A stretch of 64,000 nucleotides of DNA from Gemmatimonadota bacterium (GCA_015664885.1 DQPL01000122.1:1-64000), one strand, 5' to 3'. Shown: positions 17,672-26,896, counted from the first letter of the stretch. Translations and numbers: made by a program. Notes: a model not told the origin generated them from the sequence alone.

Positions 17672-19017
17672 GCCGGGCCTCTGGAGAAGGCGGCGGAGAT
17701 CTCCGCCGCGCGATTGGGCTCAGGCACGCGACCGCGATGGTGGTCGGGACCATCATCGGCGCAGCCATCTTCGTTCAGCCATCCGAGGTGACCGGGCAGG
17801 TCCCAACCATGCTCGGCGTGTTTGCGGTGTGGCTCGCCGCCGGGGTGCTCACAATGTTTGGAGCCCTGGTCTGTGCCGAGCTGGCGAGCAACTACCCGGA
17901 AGCGGGTGGCGTCTACGTGTACTTGCGGGAGGCTTTTTCGCCGGCGCTCGGCTTTCTTTGGGGCTGGGCGATGTTCTGGACGATGCACTCCGGCATCATC
18001 GCGGCGATCGCAGTGGTGTGCGCTCGCTACCTCGGCTTCCTGGTGGAGTTGAGCGACCTCGGCCAGAAGTCCGTCGCGGTGGCCATCATCGTGATCCTTT
18101 CCGTGGTCAACTACTTCGGCGTGAAGCACGGCAGTGTATTGCAGACGGTGATCACCGCGGGGAAGCTCGTCGCGATCGCGGCCATCGTAGTGCTCGGCTT
18201 CGCGTTCGGGGGCGATGCCCATGAGGCGGTCGTGAGCGCCGCTGCGACGCCAGAGCCGGGGTCCTTCGGCGTCGTGGAGTTCGCGCTCGCACTGGGGGCG
18301 GGCCTGTTCGCGTTCGGTGGCTGGCACATGGTCACCTACAACGCGGAAGAAACCACGGATCCGCGAACCACGATTCCACGAGCTCTGGTGATTGGCACGC
18401 TGGTTGTCACGGCATGTTATGTGGTGCTCAACGCGGTGTACCTCTATGTACTGCCGATGGAAACGGTCGCCTCGTCCGATCGCGTGGCTGCAGATGCCGC
18501 CGACGCCGTCTTCGGTCGCGGGGGCGGCGTCGCGATTTCAGTCCTGGTGATCTTCTCCAGCTTCGGCGCCCTTTCCGGCATCGTGCTCGCGGGACCGAGG
18601 GTCTACTTCGCCATGGCTCGAGACGGCCTACTCTTCCGCTGGCTCGGGCAGGTCCACGAGACCCACCGGACTCCTCATCGCGCGATCGCGCTTCAAGGCT
18701 TCTGGTCGAGCGTGCTCGTGATCACCGGGTCCTACCGGGAGCTCTTCACACGGGTGATCTATACCGAGTGGATCTTCTTTGGGCTCATGGCGATCGGGCT
18801 CATCCTGCTGCGTCGGCGCGCCGAAGTTTCCCGCACCTATGAAGTGTGGGGCTACCCCTGGGTGCCGGGGATCTTCGCGATTTCTGCGTTTGCGGTCGTT
18901 GTGAATCAGGTGATTTCTCAGCCGGTCGAAAGCTTGACCGGCCTGGGGCTGGTGCTCGTAGGACTGCCCGTCTACTTCATTTGGGCTCGTAAACCAATCG
19001 CCACGGGATCCACATGA
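17668..19017 (+). CDS. APC family amino acid permease (LAT-like)
   Basis: A 449-residue transporter with 12 predicted membrane segments. The first carries the APC unwound-helix motif GTIIGAAIFVQPSEV, and NYPEAGGVYVYLREAF and the GWHMVTYNAEE segment are typical of the SLC7/LAT branch. The TTG at 17668 overlaps the previous stop (TTGA); the next in-frame ATG at 17737 would cut into the first membrane helix. It is translationally coupled to the amidohydrolase gene downstream (ATGA), so it may import that enzyme's substrate. Confidence 0.85.
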   Translation: MSRASGEGGGDLRRAIGLRHATAMVVGTIIGAAIFVQPSEVTGQVPTMLGVFAVWLAAGVLTMFGALVCAELASNYPEAGGVYVYLREAFSPALGFLWGWAMFWTMHSGIIAAIAVVCARYLGFLVELSDLGQKSVAVAIIVILSVVNYFGVKHGSVLQTVITAGKLVAIAAIVVLGFAFGGDAHEAVVSAAATPEPGSFGVVEFALALGAGLFAFGGWHMVTYNAEETTDPRTTIPRALVIGTLVVTACYVVLNAVYLYVLPMETVASSDRVAADAADAVFGRGGGVAISVLVIFSSFGALSGIVLAGPRVYFAMARDGLLFRWLGQVHETHRTPHRAIALQGFWSSVLVITGSYRELFTRVIYTEWIFFGLMAIGLILLRRRAEVSRTYEVWGYPWVPGIFAISAFAVVVNQVISQPVESLTGLGLVLVGLPVYFIWARKPIATGST

Positions 19018-20000
19018 TCGTCGACTTCCACAACCACTATTTTCCGCCTGAGTACCTTGATGCGATTCGGTCCGGAGGCAGTCACTTCCAGGTCACATCA
19101 GACGACGACGGCAACCCGGTGCTGCATTCGCCGGGTGACTACAACGTGTTGGTACCCGGGCACCGCGACCTGGACTTCCGCGAGAAGGCTCTGGACGAGG
19201 CGGGCGTGCGCATGCAGGTCATCACGTTCACAGCACCAGGGACGAGCATCGAAACACCTGAACGAGCCGCGGAGTTATGCCAGGTCATCAACGATGCGTT
19301 CGCCTCGGAGGTGCGCGCGCGTTCCGAACGTTTCACCTCGCTCGCGACCCTGCCCATGAACGCCCCAGAAGCCGCTGCTCGCGAAACCGAGCGAGTCGTC
19401 GGCGAGCTCGGCCTTCCGGGTGTGATGCTGCTCTCGAACGCGAGCGGTGTGCCGCTGTTCGAGCAGCGCTTCTGGCCTGTATACGAGCGTCTCAACGAGG
19501 CGCGTGCCGTGATCTACATCCACCCGACCTACCCGGTCGGCGTGGAGGTCATGGAGAAGTTCATGCTCATGCCCATGGTTGGCTTCCTGACCGATACCAC
19601 GCTCGCGGCGGCCGGGTTGGTCTACTCCGGGGTGGTCGAGCGTTTCCCGGACATCACGTGGGTGCTCGCGCACCTCGGCGGCGCGGTGCCCTACCTGGCA
19701 GAGCGCTTCGATCGCGGCTTCGAGGCCTATCCCGAATGCCGCGAACACTGCTCGACGCTACCCAGTGAGTTGCTCCAAAACTTCTACTATGACACGGTGA
19801 ACTTCGACAAGCGCTGCCTGGACCTGGCGCTCGATTTCGCCGGTGTGGATCACATAGTCGCGGGCTCGGACTACCCGCACATGATCGGTAGCCTCGACAA
19901 GATGGTGGACAGCATCGCCGGTCTCGATCTCTCGGAGGAAGACAAGAACAGGATCCGCGGGGGGAATGCAGCTCGCATTTTGGGGTTGGACGGTGATTGA
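19014..20000 (+). CDS. Amidohydrolase family protein (ACMSD-like decarboxylase/hydrolase)
   Basis: A 328-residue TIM-barrel metalloenzyme. Metal ligands follow the aminocarboxymuconate-semialdehyde decarboxylase pattern: HNH at residues 6-8 (VDFHNHYFPPEY), H in YIHPTYP, H in WVLAHLGG and D in VAGSDYPHM. Related enzymes decarboxylate or hydrolyse aromatic catabolism intermediates. The coupling with an amino-acid-type permease would fit breakdown of an imported aromatic or amino compound, but the substrate is not determined. Confidence 0.85.
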   Translation: MIVDFHNHYFPPEYLDAIRSGGSHFQVTSDDDGNPVLHSPGDYNVLVPGHRDLDFREKALDEAGVRMQVITFTAPGTSIETPERAAELCQVINDAFASEVRARSERFTSLATLPMNAPEAAARETERVVGELGLPGVMLLSNASGVPLFEQRFWPVYERLNEARAVIYIHPTYPVGVEVMEKFMLMPMVGFLTDTTLAAAGLVYSGVVERFPDITWVLAHLGGAVPYLAERFDRGFEAYPECREHCSTLPSELLQNFYYDTVNFDKRCLDLALDFAGVDHIVAGSDYPHMIGSLDKMVDSIAGLDLSEEDKNRIRGGNAARILGLDGD

Positions 20001-20267
20001 TCTGGATCCGTCGATCTCGCCGTTGCCCCAAGTGCGCGTGCGGCGCGAATCACGTGCCGACCCCCTGGTACTACCGACCGCTTCGCCGCCTCTTTCCCTC
20101 GTCGTCCTCCATGCGCGCTTGCCCAGACTGTGCATGGAAGGGTTTCATCATAGTCTGGTGACAGGCCCAACAGGCCGTGCGCCAGTGGCACGAGCCAGCA
20201 CTCCCTTGAGCGCGGGCTCGCGCTTCCCCACGTTGGCGATGTCACGATCACTCAGACCTCCGCGACC

Positions 20268-21659
20268 ATGAGCAACCGTCCTCCCGCCGATTCCGGCTCG
20301 CTTCCGCGACGCGACCTTCTCAAGCTGGGCGTAGCAGGCCTTGGTCTGAGCGCCACGGCAGCCATGCCGGGCCTCGCATCCGGCGATGCGCCCAATCAGG
20401 AACGGCCCGACCTCGGCCCCGCGCCCGCCACTCCCTTCGCCGCGCAGCCACTCGATGCGGTGCGCGTCGGGTTCGTCGGAGTCGGCGGCATGGGGGGCGC
20501 GCACGTTCGCAATTTCCTTGGCCTAGCAGACGTGGAGATCACCGCGCTCTGTGACATCAACGAGGCTCGCAACACCGAGGTCGCGTCCTGGGTCACCGAG
20601 GATGGTCGCCCCAGGCCGGCCATGTATGGCCGGAACGAGACCGATTTCGTGCGCATGTGCGAGACGGAGGATCTCGACCTCGTGCTCACCGCCACACCAT
20701 GGGAGTGGCACGTGCCGGTGTGCGTGGCCGCGATGGAGAACGGCAAACACGCGGCCACCGAGGTGCCCGCGGCGTACCGGACGGAGGACTGTTGGAAGAT
20801 GGTCGAGTACGCCGAGAAGTATCAACGGCACTGCGTGATGATGGAGAACTGCAATTACGACCGCCCCGAGATGATGGTATTCCACATGGCTCGCCTCGGT
20901 CTTTTTGGCGAGATCCTCCATGCCGAGTGTGGCTACTTGCACGACCTGCGCTCGATCAAATTCTCCGAGACCGGCGAGGGACTCTGGCGCCGGGCCCACG
21001 CGATGGTCCGCGACGCCAACCTGTACCCTACCCACGGACTGGGCCCGGTGGCGAACGTCATGGACATCAACCGTGGTGACCGCTTCGACTATCTGGTGTC
21101 GATGAGCTCACCGTCCCGTGGGTTACAGGAGTGGGCGGAGGCCCACTATCCGGAGGGCCACGCGAAGCGGCAGGAACGCTACATGCTCGGGGATGTGAAT
21201 ACGACGATGATCAAGACCGTCCAGGGCAAGACGATCTACCTGGGCCACGATACCAATTTGCCGCGTCCTTATTCGCGCATTCACATGGTGCAGGGGACGA
21301 AGGGGCTTTTTCAGGGCTACCCGAATCGCGTATACCTCGAAGGCATGAGTCCCGAGCACCGCTGGCAGGACTGGATGGAGTTGAGGGAAGAATTCGACCA
21401 TCCACTCTGGAAGGACCTCGAAGCACAGTCTGAGGGCGCGGGCCATGGAGGCATGGACTTCATCGAGGACTACCGGCTAGTAAAGTGCCTGCTCGAGGGC
21501 AAGCCGACCGACATGAACGTATACGACGCCGCGGCCCTATCGGTAATCACACCTCTCTCTGAGTGGTCGGTTGCCAACCGTAGCAGGCCCATCGACGTGC
21601 CCGACTTCACGCGTGGGCGCTGGGCGCAATGGCCGAAGCTCGAGATCCTGAGGGCGTGA
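20268..21659 (+). CDS. GH109-type Gfo/Idh/MocA family protein, Tat-exported
   Basis: A 463-residue protein with a Tat signal (PRRDLLKLGVAGLG, about 13-26) and a Rossmann motif VGFVGVGGMG near 66-75. Its body follows the pattern of GH109 NAD-dependent a-N-acetylgalactosaminidases closely: TPWEWHVPV, GKHAATEVPAAY, LYPTHGLGPVANVMDINRGD, GHDTNLPRPYSRIH, GHGGMDFIEDYRL, NVYDAAALSVITPLSEWSVA and DFTRGRW. GH109 enzymes cleave glycosidic bonds by transient oxidation using tightly bound NAD. It overlaps the following galactokinase gene, which supports a role in galactosyl sugar use. Specificity is inferred. Confidence 0.85.
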   Translation: MSNRPPADSGSLPRRDLLKLGVAGLGLSATAAMPGLASGDAPNQERPDLGPAPATPFAAQPLDAVRVGFVGVGGMGGAHVRNFLGLADVEITALCDINEARNTEVASWVTEDGRPRPAMYGRNETDFVRMCETEDLDLVLTATPWEWHVPVCVAAMENGKHAATEVPAAYRTEDCWKMVEYAEKYQRHCVMMENCNYDRPEMMVFHMARLGLFGEILHAECGYLHDLRSIKFSETGEGLWRRAHAMVRDANLYPTHGLGPVANVMDINRGDRFDYLVSMSSPSRGLQEWAEAHYPEGHAKRQERYMLGDVNTTMIKTVQGKTIYLGHDTNLPRPYSRIHMVQGTKGLFQGYPNRVYLEGMSPEHRWQDWMELREEFDHPLWKDLEAQSEGAGHGGMDFIEDYRLVKCLLEGKPTDMNVYDAAALSVITPLSEWSVANRSRPIDVPDFTRGRWAQWPKLEILRA

Positions 21660-22894
21660 CGAACGAGAGAAGCACAGATTCAGAGCTGTTCTCGTCGCTG
21701 TTTGGCGGTGCCCCGACCCATGTCGCGCGTGCCCCCGGCCGTGTGAATCTCATGGGGGAGCACATCGACTATTGCGACCTCGCGGTGTTGCCGATGGCGA
21801 CGCAACACGAGGCTCAGCTCCAATTCCGGGCACGGGATGACGGCCTAGTCCGAATCACGAACCAAGATCCAGAGTTCGACCCGGTGGAGTTCGAGCTCGG
21901 TCCTGCGATCGCCCCGGGCTCGCGGGGTGACTGGCGCAATTATCTGCAGGCGCCAGCCAACGAGTTGGCCCGGCAGTTCGCAATCTGGCGAGGTCTCGAC
22001 GGGGTCCTTTCCTCGGACATTCCGGTTGCCGCAGGACTCTCGTCTTCAACCGCACTGGTGAATGCGGTTGGGCTGGCGCTCGCAGAGGTCAACGAAGTCC
22101 TCCTCGCCCCCGCGCAGTTTGCCGAGCTCATGGCCGAGGCCGAGCACTACACGGGCACGCGCGGCGGAGGTATGGATCAGGCGATCGGATTCGGGGCTCG
22201 CGCTGGCCACGCGGCTTGCATCGCCTTCAGCCCCCTGCGCATGCGACACGTCGCGGTGCCTGAAGATTGGTGCTTCGTGGTGGCCGATACCGGAGTGCGG
22301 GCTGAGAAATCGGGACGAGCACAAGGCCCGTACAACCAGCGGCGCTCGGAGTGCGAAGAGGCCCTCGATGTCGTCGTGCAGTTCGCGTTGCAGCATGACC
22401 GACTTCCCACTAGACCGCGTGGCTATCCAGATCTTCTGCGCATGCTCGGAGCAGCTGAGGTGATCAGCTTGGCGGAGGAGGCACTTGAAGCGCGCCTACT
22501 CAAGCGCTTCCGCCACGTCGTGACCGAGGCCGATCGGGTGGACCAGGCCGTCGACTGCCTGTTGAGTGCGGACCTGGCAGGATTTGGCACGTTGATGGAC
22601 GCTTCCCATGGCAGCCTGTACGCCGACTACCAGGTGAGCTCTCGGGAACTCGACGAACTAGTAGCTATCGCGCGGGAGGGGGGCGGCGCCGGGGCACGGC
22701 TCACAGGTGCGGGCTTCGGTGGCTGCATCGTTACCCTGGCTGATCGGGGAACGGTGGGGGCGGTTCTAGAGACGCTCGCCGAGCAGTACTTTGAGCCTCG
22801 TGGCATGGGCGATGGCATCGACGATCGCCTCTTCGTTGCGGTGCCGTCGGCAGGAGCTTCCGTGGGTAATTCTGTAGCAGCGGCAGGAGCTTGA
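21656..22894 (+). CDS. galK: Galactokinase (GHMP kinase family)
   Basis: A 412-residue sugar kinase. The galactokinase signature APGRVNLMGEHIDY lies near residue 27, the ATP-binding loop PVAAGLSSSTALVNA near 125, and the third GHMP motif LTGAGFGGCIV near 352. I chose GTG 21656, which overlaps the upstream stop (GTGA); a start at 21629 is possible. It should phosphorylate galactose at C1, or perhaps N-acetylgalactosamine given the coupled GH109-type gene. No galT or galE is seen nearby. Confidence 0.85.
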   Translation: MTNERSTDSELFSSLFGGAPTHVARAPGRVNLMGEHIDYCDLAVLPMATQHEAQLQFRARDDGLVRITNQDPEFDPVEFELGPAIAPGSRGDWRNYLQAPANELARQFAIWRGLDGVLSSDIPVAAGLSSSTALVNAVGLALAEVNEVLLAPAQFAELMAEAEHYTGTRGGGMDQAIGFGARAGHAACIAFSPLRMRHVAVPEDWCFVVADTGVRAEKSGRAQGPYNQRRSECEEALDVVVQFALQHDRLPTRPRGYPDLLRMLGAAEVISLAEEALEARLLKRFRHVVTEADRVDQAVDCLLSADLAGFGTLMDASHGSLYADYQVSSRELDELVAIAREGGGAGARLTGAGFGGCIVTLADRGTVGAVLETLAEQYFEPRGMGDGIDDRLFVAVPSAGASVGNSVAAAGA

Positions 22895-22954
22895 CGACGG
22901 TAGGCCCTGCTGCCTTCTTCAGCCTCTGCCATTCTCGCTCGCAACTCCTGTTCT

Positions 22955-23722
22955 GTGCTCGGTCCCTCGTCCAAGAAGATCATGCTCTGCGTTCTGGTGG
23001 CGTGTTTCGCCGTCCAGACGGGCCTGGTCTATTCGGACGACGTGGATCTCCAACTGTCGCAGCAGGCGATCGAAGGACGTCGACTCTTTCACGAGAAGGC
23101 GTGTCAAGTCTGTCACCAACTCTGGGGCCAGGGGGGATTCCTCGGCCCAGACCTCACGAACTCTGCGAGCCGTGTCGATGAGACGCGGCTCGCTTCGCTT
23201 CTGACCGTTGGCAGTGGTCAGATGCCCGCGTTGCACTTCGACTCCAAACAGATCGCTGCCATGCGAGCGTTCCTGGAAGAACTCGATCGAGCCGAGGTCG
23301 GACGGGGCGAGCTGCGATTGGGCGACCCCGACGGAACGACGAGTCCGCAGGCCGCGTTCGAGGCGGCAGTCCTCGCCGCCTCAGCGCCATCAAATGCGGT
23401 GGCCGGGTTCGAAGTGCTGCGCTCCGGCGTGTGTAGCGCGTGTCACTTCCCGTTCCAGGTGTCGATCGTTGGCGCCCCCGATCTTTCCACCGTGGTCGCA
23501 CGCCTCGATGAATCGGCGTTGCACGAGGTGCTGACGAGCGGGCGTCCGGAGCAAGGAATGCCGCCGCCGGTTCCGGCGCTCTCTCAGGCCCAACGCCAGC
23601 AAGTGATCGAGTATTTTCGGTGGCTCAACAGCGATCGCGACGCGCTCCGGTCGGAGACCGCGCGTCGCCAGTCCGGAAGGAGGCTCGACTGGTCGAGACT
23701 GCCGTGGTGGGAGTACCGGTGA
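22955..23722 (+). CDS. Membrane-anchored di-heme cytochrome c, NorC-like
   Basis: A 255-residue protein with a short basic start, one N-terminal membrane anchor (about 9-26) and two c-type heme sites: CQVCH (C50, C53, H54) and CSACH (C160, C163, H164). Likely sixth ligands are M90 (GQMPAL) and the Met in GMPPPVP. The N-terminus and first domain resemble NorC (anchor, then GRRLFHEKACQVCHQLWGQG); the second cytochrome domain is extra relative to mono-heme NorC. GTG 22955 keeps the KK before the anchor; ATG 22982 is the alternative. Its stop overlaps the NorB-like start (GTGA). It probably feeds electrons to that subunit. Confidence 0.85.
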   Translation: MLGPSSKKIMLCVLVACFAVQTGLVYSDDVDLQLSQQAIEGRRLFHEKACQVCHQLWGQGGFLGPDLTNSASRVDETRLASLLTVGSGQMPALHFDSKQIAAMRAFLEELDRAEVGRGELRLGDPDGTTSPQAAFEAAVLAASAPSNAVAGFEVLRSGVCSACHFPFQVSIVGAPDLSTVVARLDESALHEVLTSGRPEQGMPPPVPALSQAQRQQVIEYFRWLNSDRDALRSETARRQSGRRLDWSRLPWWEYR

Positions 23723-25158
23723 CGGCCGAAGGGGGGCCCTGGCGTCCGTTCGACGAGGCCGATCCGGTTCGTCAGTTCGCGACGCTCATGTTCATCCGCG
23801 GTGGCTTGATCGCGATGGCTATCACCCTGTTGGGTGGTATTTTGAGCGCTTTGTACTCGGTGCCCGCGCTCGCCCCATCGTTCCAATCGATCGGACTCGA
23901 CCTGCGTCAGCTTCGGCCCATTCACACAGCCTTCGCGGCCGCGTGGATCTTCCTCGGCGGCGTGGCCGTGGTGCATCGCTGGCTTCAGGATCACGGAGGC
24001 GTGGCGACGGCCGGCGATCGCTGGCGCCTGCGCATCCAGGTGGGATCGTGGGCGATCGCCGGTTTGGGAATTCTGGTGACGCTCGCGATGGGTATCGGTT
24101 CCGGCCGCGAGTACGTCGGGTTCCACCCGGTCTTCAGCGTCTTCATCCTGCTCGGATGGATCTGCTTTGTTTGGAACTTCTTCCGTGTGGCGGGCCCCGA
24201 CTTCTTCGAGAGGCCGCTCTACCTGACGATGTGGGGCGTTGGCATGCTCTTCTTCGTCGTCACGTTTGTGGAGCAGCACCTCTATCTGCTGCCCAGCTTC
24301 TTCGGAAACCCGGTGCAGGATCTCCAGGTGCAGTGGAAGGCGACCGGCACCTTGGTGGGGAGCTTCAACCTCTTCGTCTACGGCTCGATCATCTACATCG
24401 GCGAGCGCATCAGCCGAGATGCCCGCTACGGTCATTCCAGGCTGGCATACGCACTCTTCGCCGTCAGCCTGCTGAATTCGTTCACGAACTTTGCGCACCA
24501 CTCCTACCACCTGCCGCAGGATCACATCGTCAAGTGGATCTCCTTTGTGGTGAGCATGTTGGAGATCACGATCCTTTGTCGCGCCGTCTACGAGCTGTGG
24601 AGGCTCGTGAATGCGACCGACGAGCAGGCGTTCTGCGCCGCGCGAGGCAGCTTCGCCGCCTCGAAGTATTGGACGGTATTCATCCTGTTGTCGTCGGTAT
24701 TGATCTCGATTCCACCGCTCAACGCGCTCATCCACGGCACGTACGTCGTGACTGGGCACGCGATGGGCGCCACCATCGGGATCGATACTATGATCCTGCT
24801 GGGGGCCGTCATCTGGATCCTGAGCGAACACTTGCAGGCGCGAGAAGGGGAGTTGGCCTCCGCCGTACTGCACACAGCAGGAGTGAAAGGCATCGTTGTG
24901 GGGCTCAACCTGAGCGTGGCTGCGCTCGTAATGTGGCTCCACGTTTCCGGTGTGATCACCGGAGTGACGCGGGCGGGTTTTTCGCCAGGCGAGACCTACG
25001 TGTCGCCGACATGGCTCGCGAACTGGAACGGCGTGTTGTTCGCGGCAACCGGTATGGTCGCGCTGCTATTCTTCGTGCTCCTGCTTGCCCGCCTCGTCCC
25101 GGTCGCGTTTCGCTACTGGTGGGTCGCACCTACAAGCCCACCCGCGGGAACGTCTTGA
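23719..25158 (+). CDS. NorB-like heme-copper oxidase superfamily subunit with altered metal-ligand residues
   Basis: A 479-residue, 12-helix protein. It keeps H69 (RPIHTAFAAAW, low-spin heme ligand), H260-H261 (NFAHHSYHLP, two FeB ligands) and H347 (VTGHAMGATIGIDTMIL, high-spin heme ligand). Canonical cNOR has HLWVEG in helix VI; the aligned stretch here is NLFVYG, giving N217 for the third FeB histidine and Y221 for the catalytic glutamate. The canonical HxH of helix X reads HxM (M349). H187 in VEQHLYLLP of helix V could supply another ligand. I read it as a non-canonical NO reductase-like enzyme; oxygen reduction or NO dismutation cannot be excluded. GTG 23719 overlaps the cytochrome c stop. 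Its 3' end overlaps the convergent symporter gene by 29 bases. Confidence 0.8.
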   Translation: MTAEGGPWRPFDEADPVRQFATLMFIRGGLIAMAITLLGGILSALYSVPALAPSFQSIGLDLRQLRPIHTAFAAAWIFLGGVAVVHRWLQDHGGVATAGDRWRLRIQVGSWAIAGLGILVTLAMGIGSGREYVGFHPVFSVFILLGWICFVWNFFRVAGPDFFERPLYLTMWGVGMLFFVVTFVEQHLYLLPSFFGNPVQDLQVQWKATGTLVGSFNLFVYGSIIYIGERISRDARYGHSRLAYALFAVSLLNSFTNFAHHSYHLPQDHIVKWISFVVSMLEITILCRAVYELWRLVNATDEQAFCAARGSFAASKYWTVFILLSSVLISIPPLNALIHGTYVVTGHAMGATIGIDTMILLGAVIWILSEHLQAREGELASAVLHTAGVKGIVVGLNLSVAALVMWLHVSGVITGVTRAGFSPGETYVSPTWLANWNGVLFAATGMVALLFFVLLLARLVPVAFRYWWVAPTSPPAGTS

Positions 25159-26896
25159 TCAGCCCCACGGCCGCAGCGGCGGTGGCAGCAAAGCAGGCCA
25201 TCGATAGCCCAACCTGACCGTACAGCGCGTACCCTGTCCCGCAGAGCGCGCCGTAAACCACGACGCACGCCAGGAACCAGGCGAGGAATGCTGCGCTCGG
25301 ACCCTGAGCGTCGGGGTCCGGCTCCAGTCCTAGGCCGGCTCCTCGCCAACCCGGGCCCATTGGCTTGATGAGCTCGTGGAAGGTCCGGAGTGTGTCCGGC
25401 TGTGCGGGAGGGGTGAGGAACGTCACGGTCACCCAGCCGACCGAGGTGATGAGCACACCGAGCACGAGCTGAAGAGACGGGTCTACAGCCTCGAAGCCGA
25501 GCGCTACATGTGCAAACTGGAAGTAGATGGCGACCAGGAACGAGATCACCATCGCGGAAAGCTCGCTCCAAACGTTGATGCGCCACCAGAACCAGCGCAG
25601 TAGGAAAACCAGCCCGGTCCCAGCTCCGATCTGCAGCAGGATCTGAAACGCTTGTAACGCATTTTCCAGCCACAGCGAAACGATGCTTGCGAGCATGATC
25701 AGCCCCACGGTCGCGGCGCGTCCGACTTGCACGTAGTGCCGCTCGTCCTTGGCCGGGGCCACGAACCTTCTGTAGCAGTCGTCGACCATATAAGACGCAC
25801 CCCAGTTGAGGTGCGTGCTGATCGTCGACATGTATGCCGCGGCAAGGGAGGCCACAACCAACCCGAGTAGCCCGGACGGCAAGAAGACGAGCATGGCCGG
25901 GTACGCCAGGTCGTGGCGTACGATCGATGGATCGACGAGCGGGAACGCCGCCTGGATCGACTCGAGCGTCGGGTACATGATGAGCGATGCGAGCGCGACC
26001 ACGATCCATGGCCAGGGTCGCAGCGCGTAGTGTGCGACATTGAACCACAGCGTGGCCTTGAGCGCGTGGGATTCGTCCTTGGCTGCGAGCATGCGCTGAG
26101 CTACGTAACCACCGCCTCCCGGTTCTGCGCCGGGATACCAGGTACTCCACCACTGGACGGCGATGGGCACGATGAAGACGGCGGTGGCGGTCCTCATGTC
26201 AGTGAAGTCGGGCAGCAGACCGAGTTTGCCCTCGAGCGCCGGGTTGGCGAACAGCCCGGAGAGTCCTCCCACATCGGGTTGCGCGACCGCGTAGTATGCC
26301 GCGGCGAAAGAGCCGATCATCGCTATGGCAAACAGCAGAAGATCAGTCACCACCACGCCCCAAAGGCCGGACGTCGCCGAGTACAAGGCGGTTACCGTGC
26401 CAGCCACCAATACCACCTCGTACTTGGACGCCCCCAGCACCACGCCGCCGATCTTGATCGCGGCGAGCGTCACGGTCGCCATGATCATCACGTTGAAGAA
26501 GACGCCGAGGTAGATGGCCCGGAATCCTCTCAAGAAAGCGGCCGGCCGGCCCGAGTAGCGGAGCTCGTAGAAGCCGACATCGGTCAGGACTCCGGAGCGG
26601 CGCCAGAGCCGTGCGTAGAAAAAGACGGTGCACATCCCTGTGATGAGGAATGCCCACCAGAGCCAGTTTTGGCTGACGCCTCCGGTACGGACCAGGTCGG
26701 TGACCAGGTTTGGGGTGTCGGTGGAGAACGTCGTCGCCACCATCGACGTGCCGAGTAGCCACCACGGCATGGAACGACCGCCGAGAAAAAACTGCTCGGT
26801 CTCGCTGCCGGCTCGGCGCGCGAAATAGAGGCCGAGGGTCAGCGCGATGACGCCGTATGCCGCGATGACCGTCCAATCCAGGGAGGTGAGTTGCAT
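25130..26896 (-). CDS. Sodium:solute symporter family protein
   Basis: A 588-residue SSS-family transporter with 13 or so membrane segments. The N-terminus shows LTLGLYFARRAGSETEQFFLGGRSMPWWLLG, split by the first helix pair, followed by STDTPNLVTDLVR; the core helices contain GAASYMVDD-type residues near NWGASYMVDDCYRRFV. Some relatives take up sugars, others organic acids; the substrate is unclear. It is convergent with the NorB-like gene, and its promoter region lies beside the 328-bp inverted-repeat element. Confidence 0.88.
   Translation of the reverse strand: MQLTSLDWTVIAAYGVIALTLGLYFARRAGSETEQFFLGGRSMPWWLLGTSMVATTFSTDTPNLVTDLVRTGGVSQNWLWWAFLITGMCTVFFYARLWRRSGVLTDVGFYELRYSGRPAAFLRGFRAIYLGVFFNVMIMATVTLAAIKIGGVVLGASKYEVVLVAGTVTALYSATSGLWGVVVTDLLLFAIAMIGSFAAAYYAVAQPDVGGLSGLFANPALEGKLGLLPDFTDMRTATAVFIVPIAVQWWSTWYPGAEPGGGGYVAQRMLAAKDESHALKATLWFNVAHYALRPWPWIVVALASLIMYPTLESIQAAFPLVDPSIVRHDLAYPAMLVFLPSGLLGLVVASLAAAYMSTISTHLNWGASYMVDDCYRRFVAPAKDERHYVQVGRAATVGLIMLASIVSLWLENALQAFQILLQIGAGTGLVFLLRWFWWRINVWSELSAMVISFLVAIYFQFAHVALGFEAVDPSLQLVLGVLITSVGWVTVTFLTPPAQPDTLRTFHELIKPMGPGWRGAGLGLEPDPDAQGPSAAFLAWFLACVVVYGALCGTGYALYGQVGLSMACFAATAAAAVGLIKTFPRVGL

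Noticed and set aside
20001-20267. Possible tRNA or small RNA in the 267-base gap before the GH109-type gene
   Set aside because: No cloverleaf or TTCGA arm was found. A 7-bp CCAGACT/AGTCTGG pairing near 20130-20160 has a long loop and no T tract, so it is not called.
23584-24942. Minus-strand open frame of 452 codons opposite the NorC/NorB-like genes
   Set aside because: The sequence is His/Asp/Arg-rich without domains, while the plus strand encodes recognisable heme proteins.
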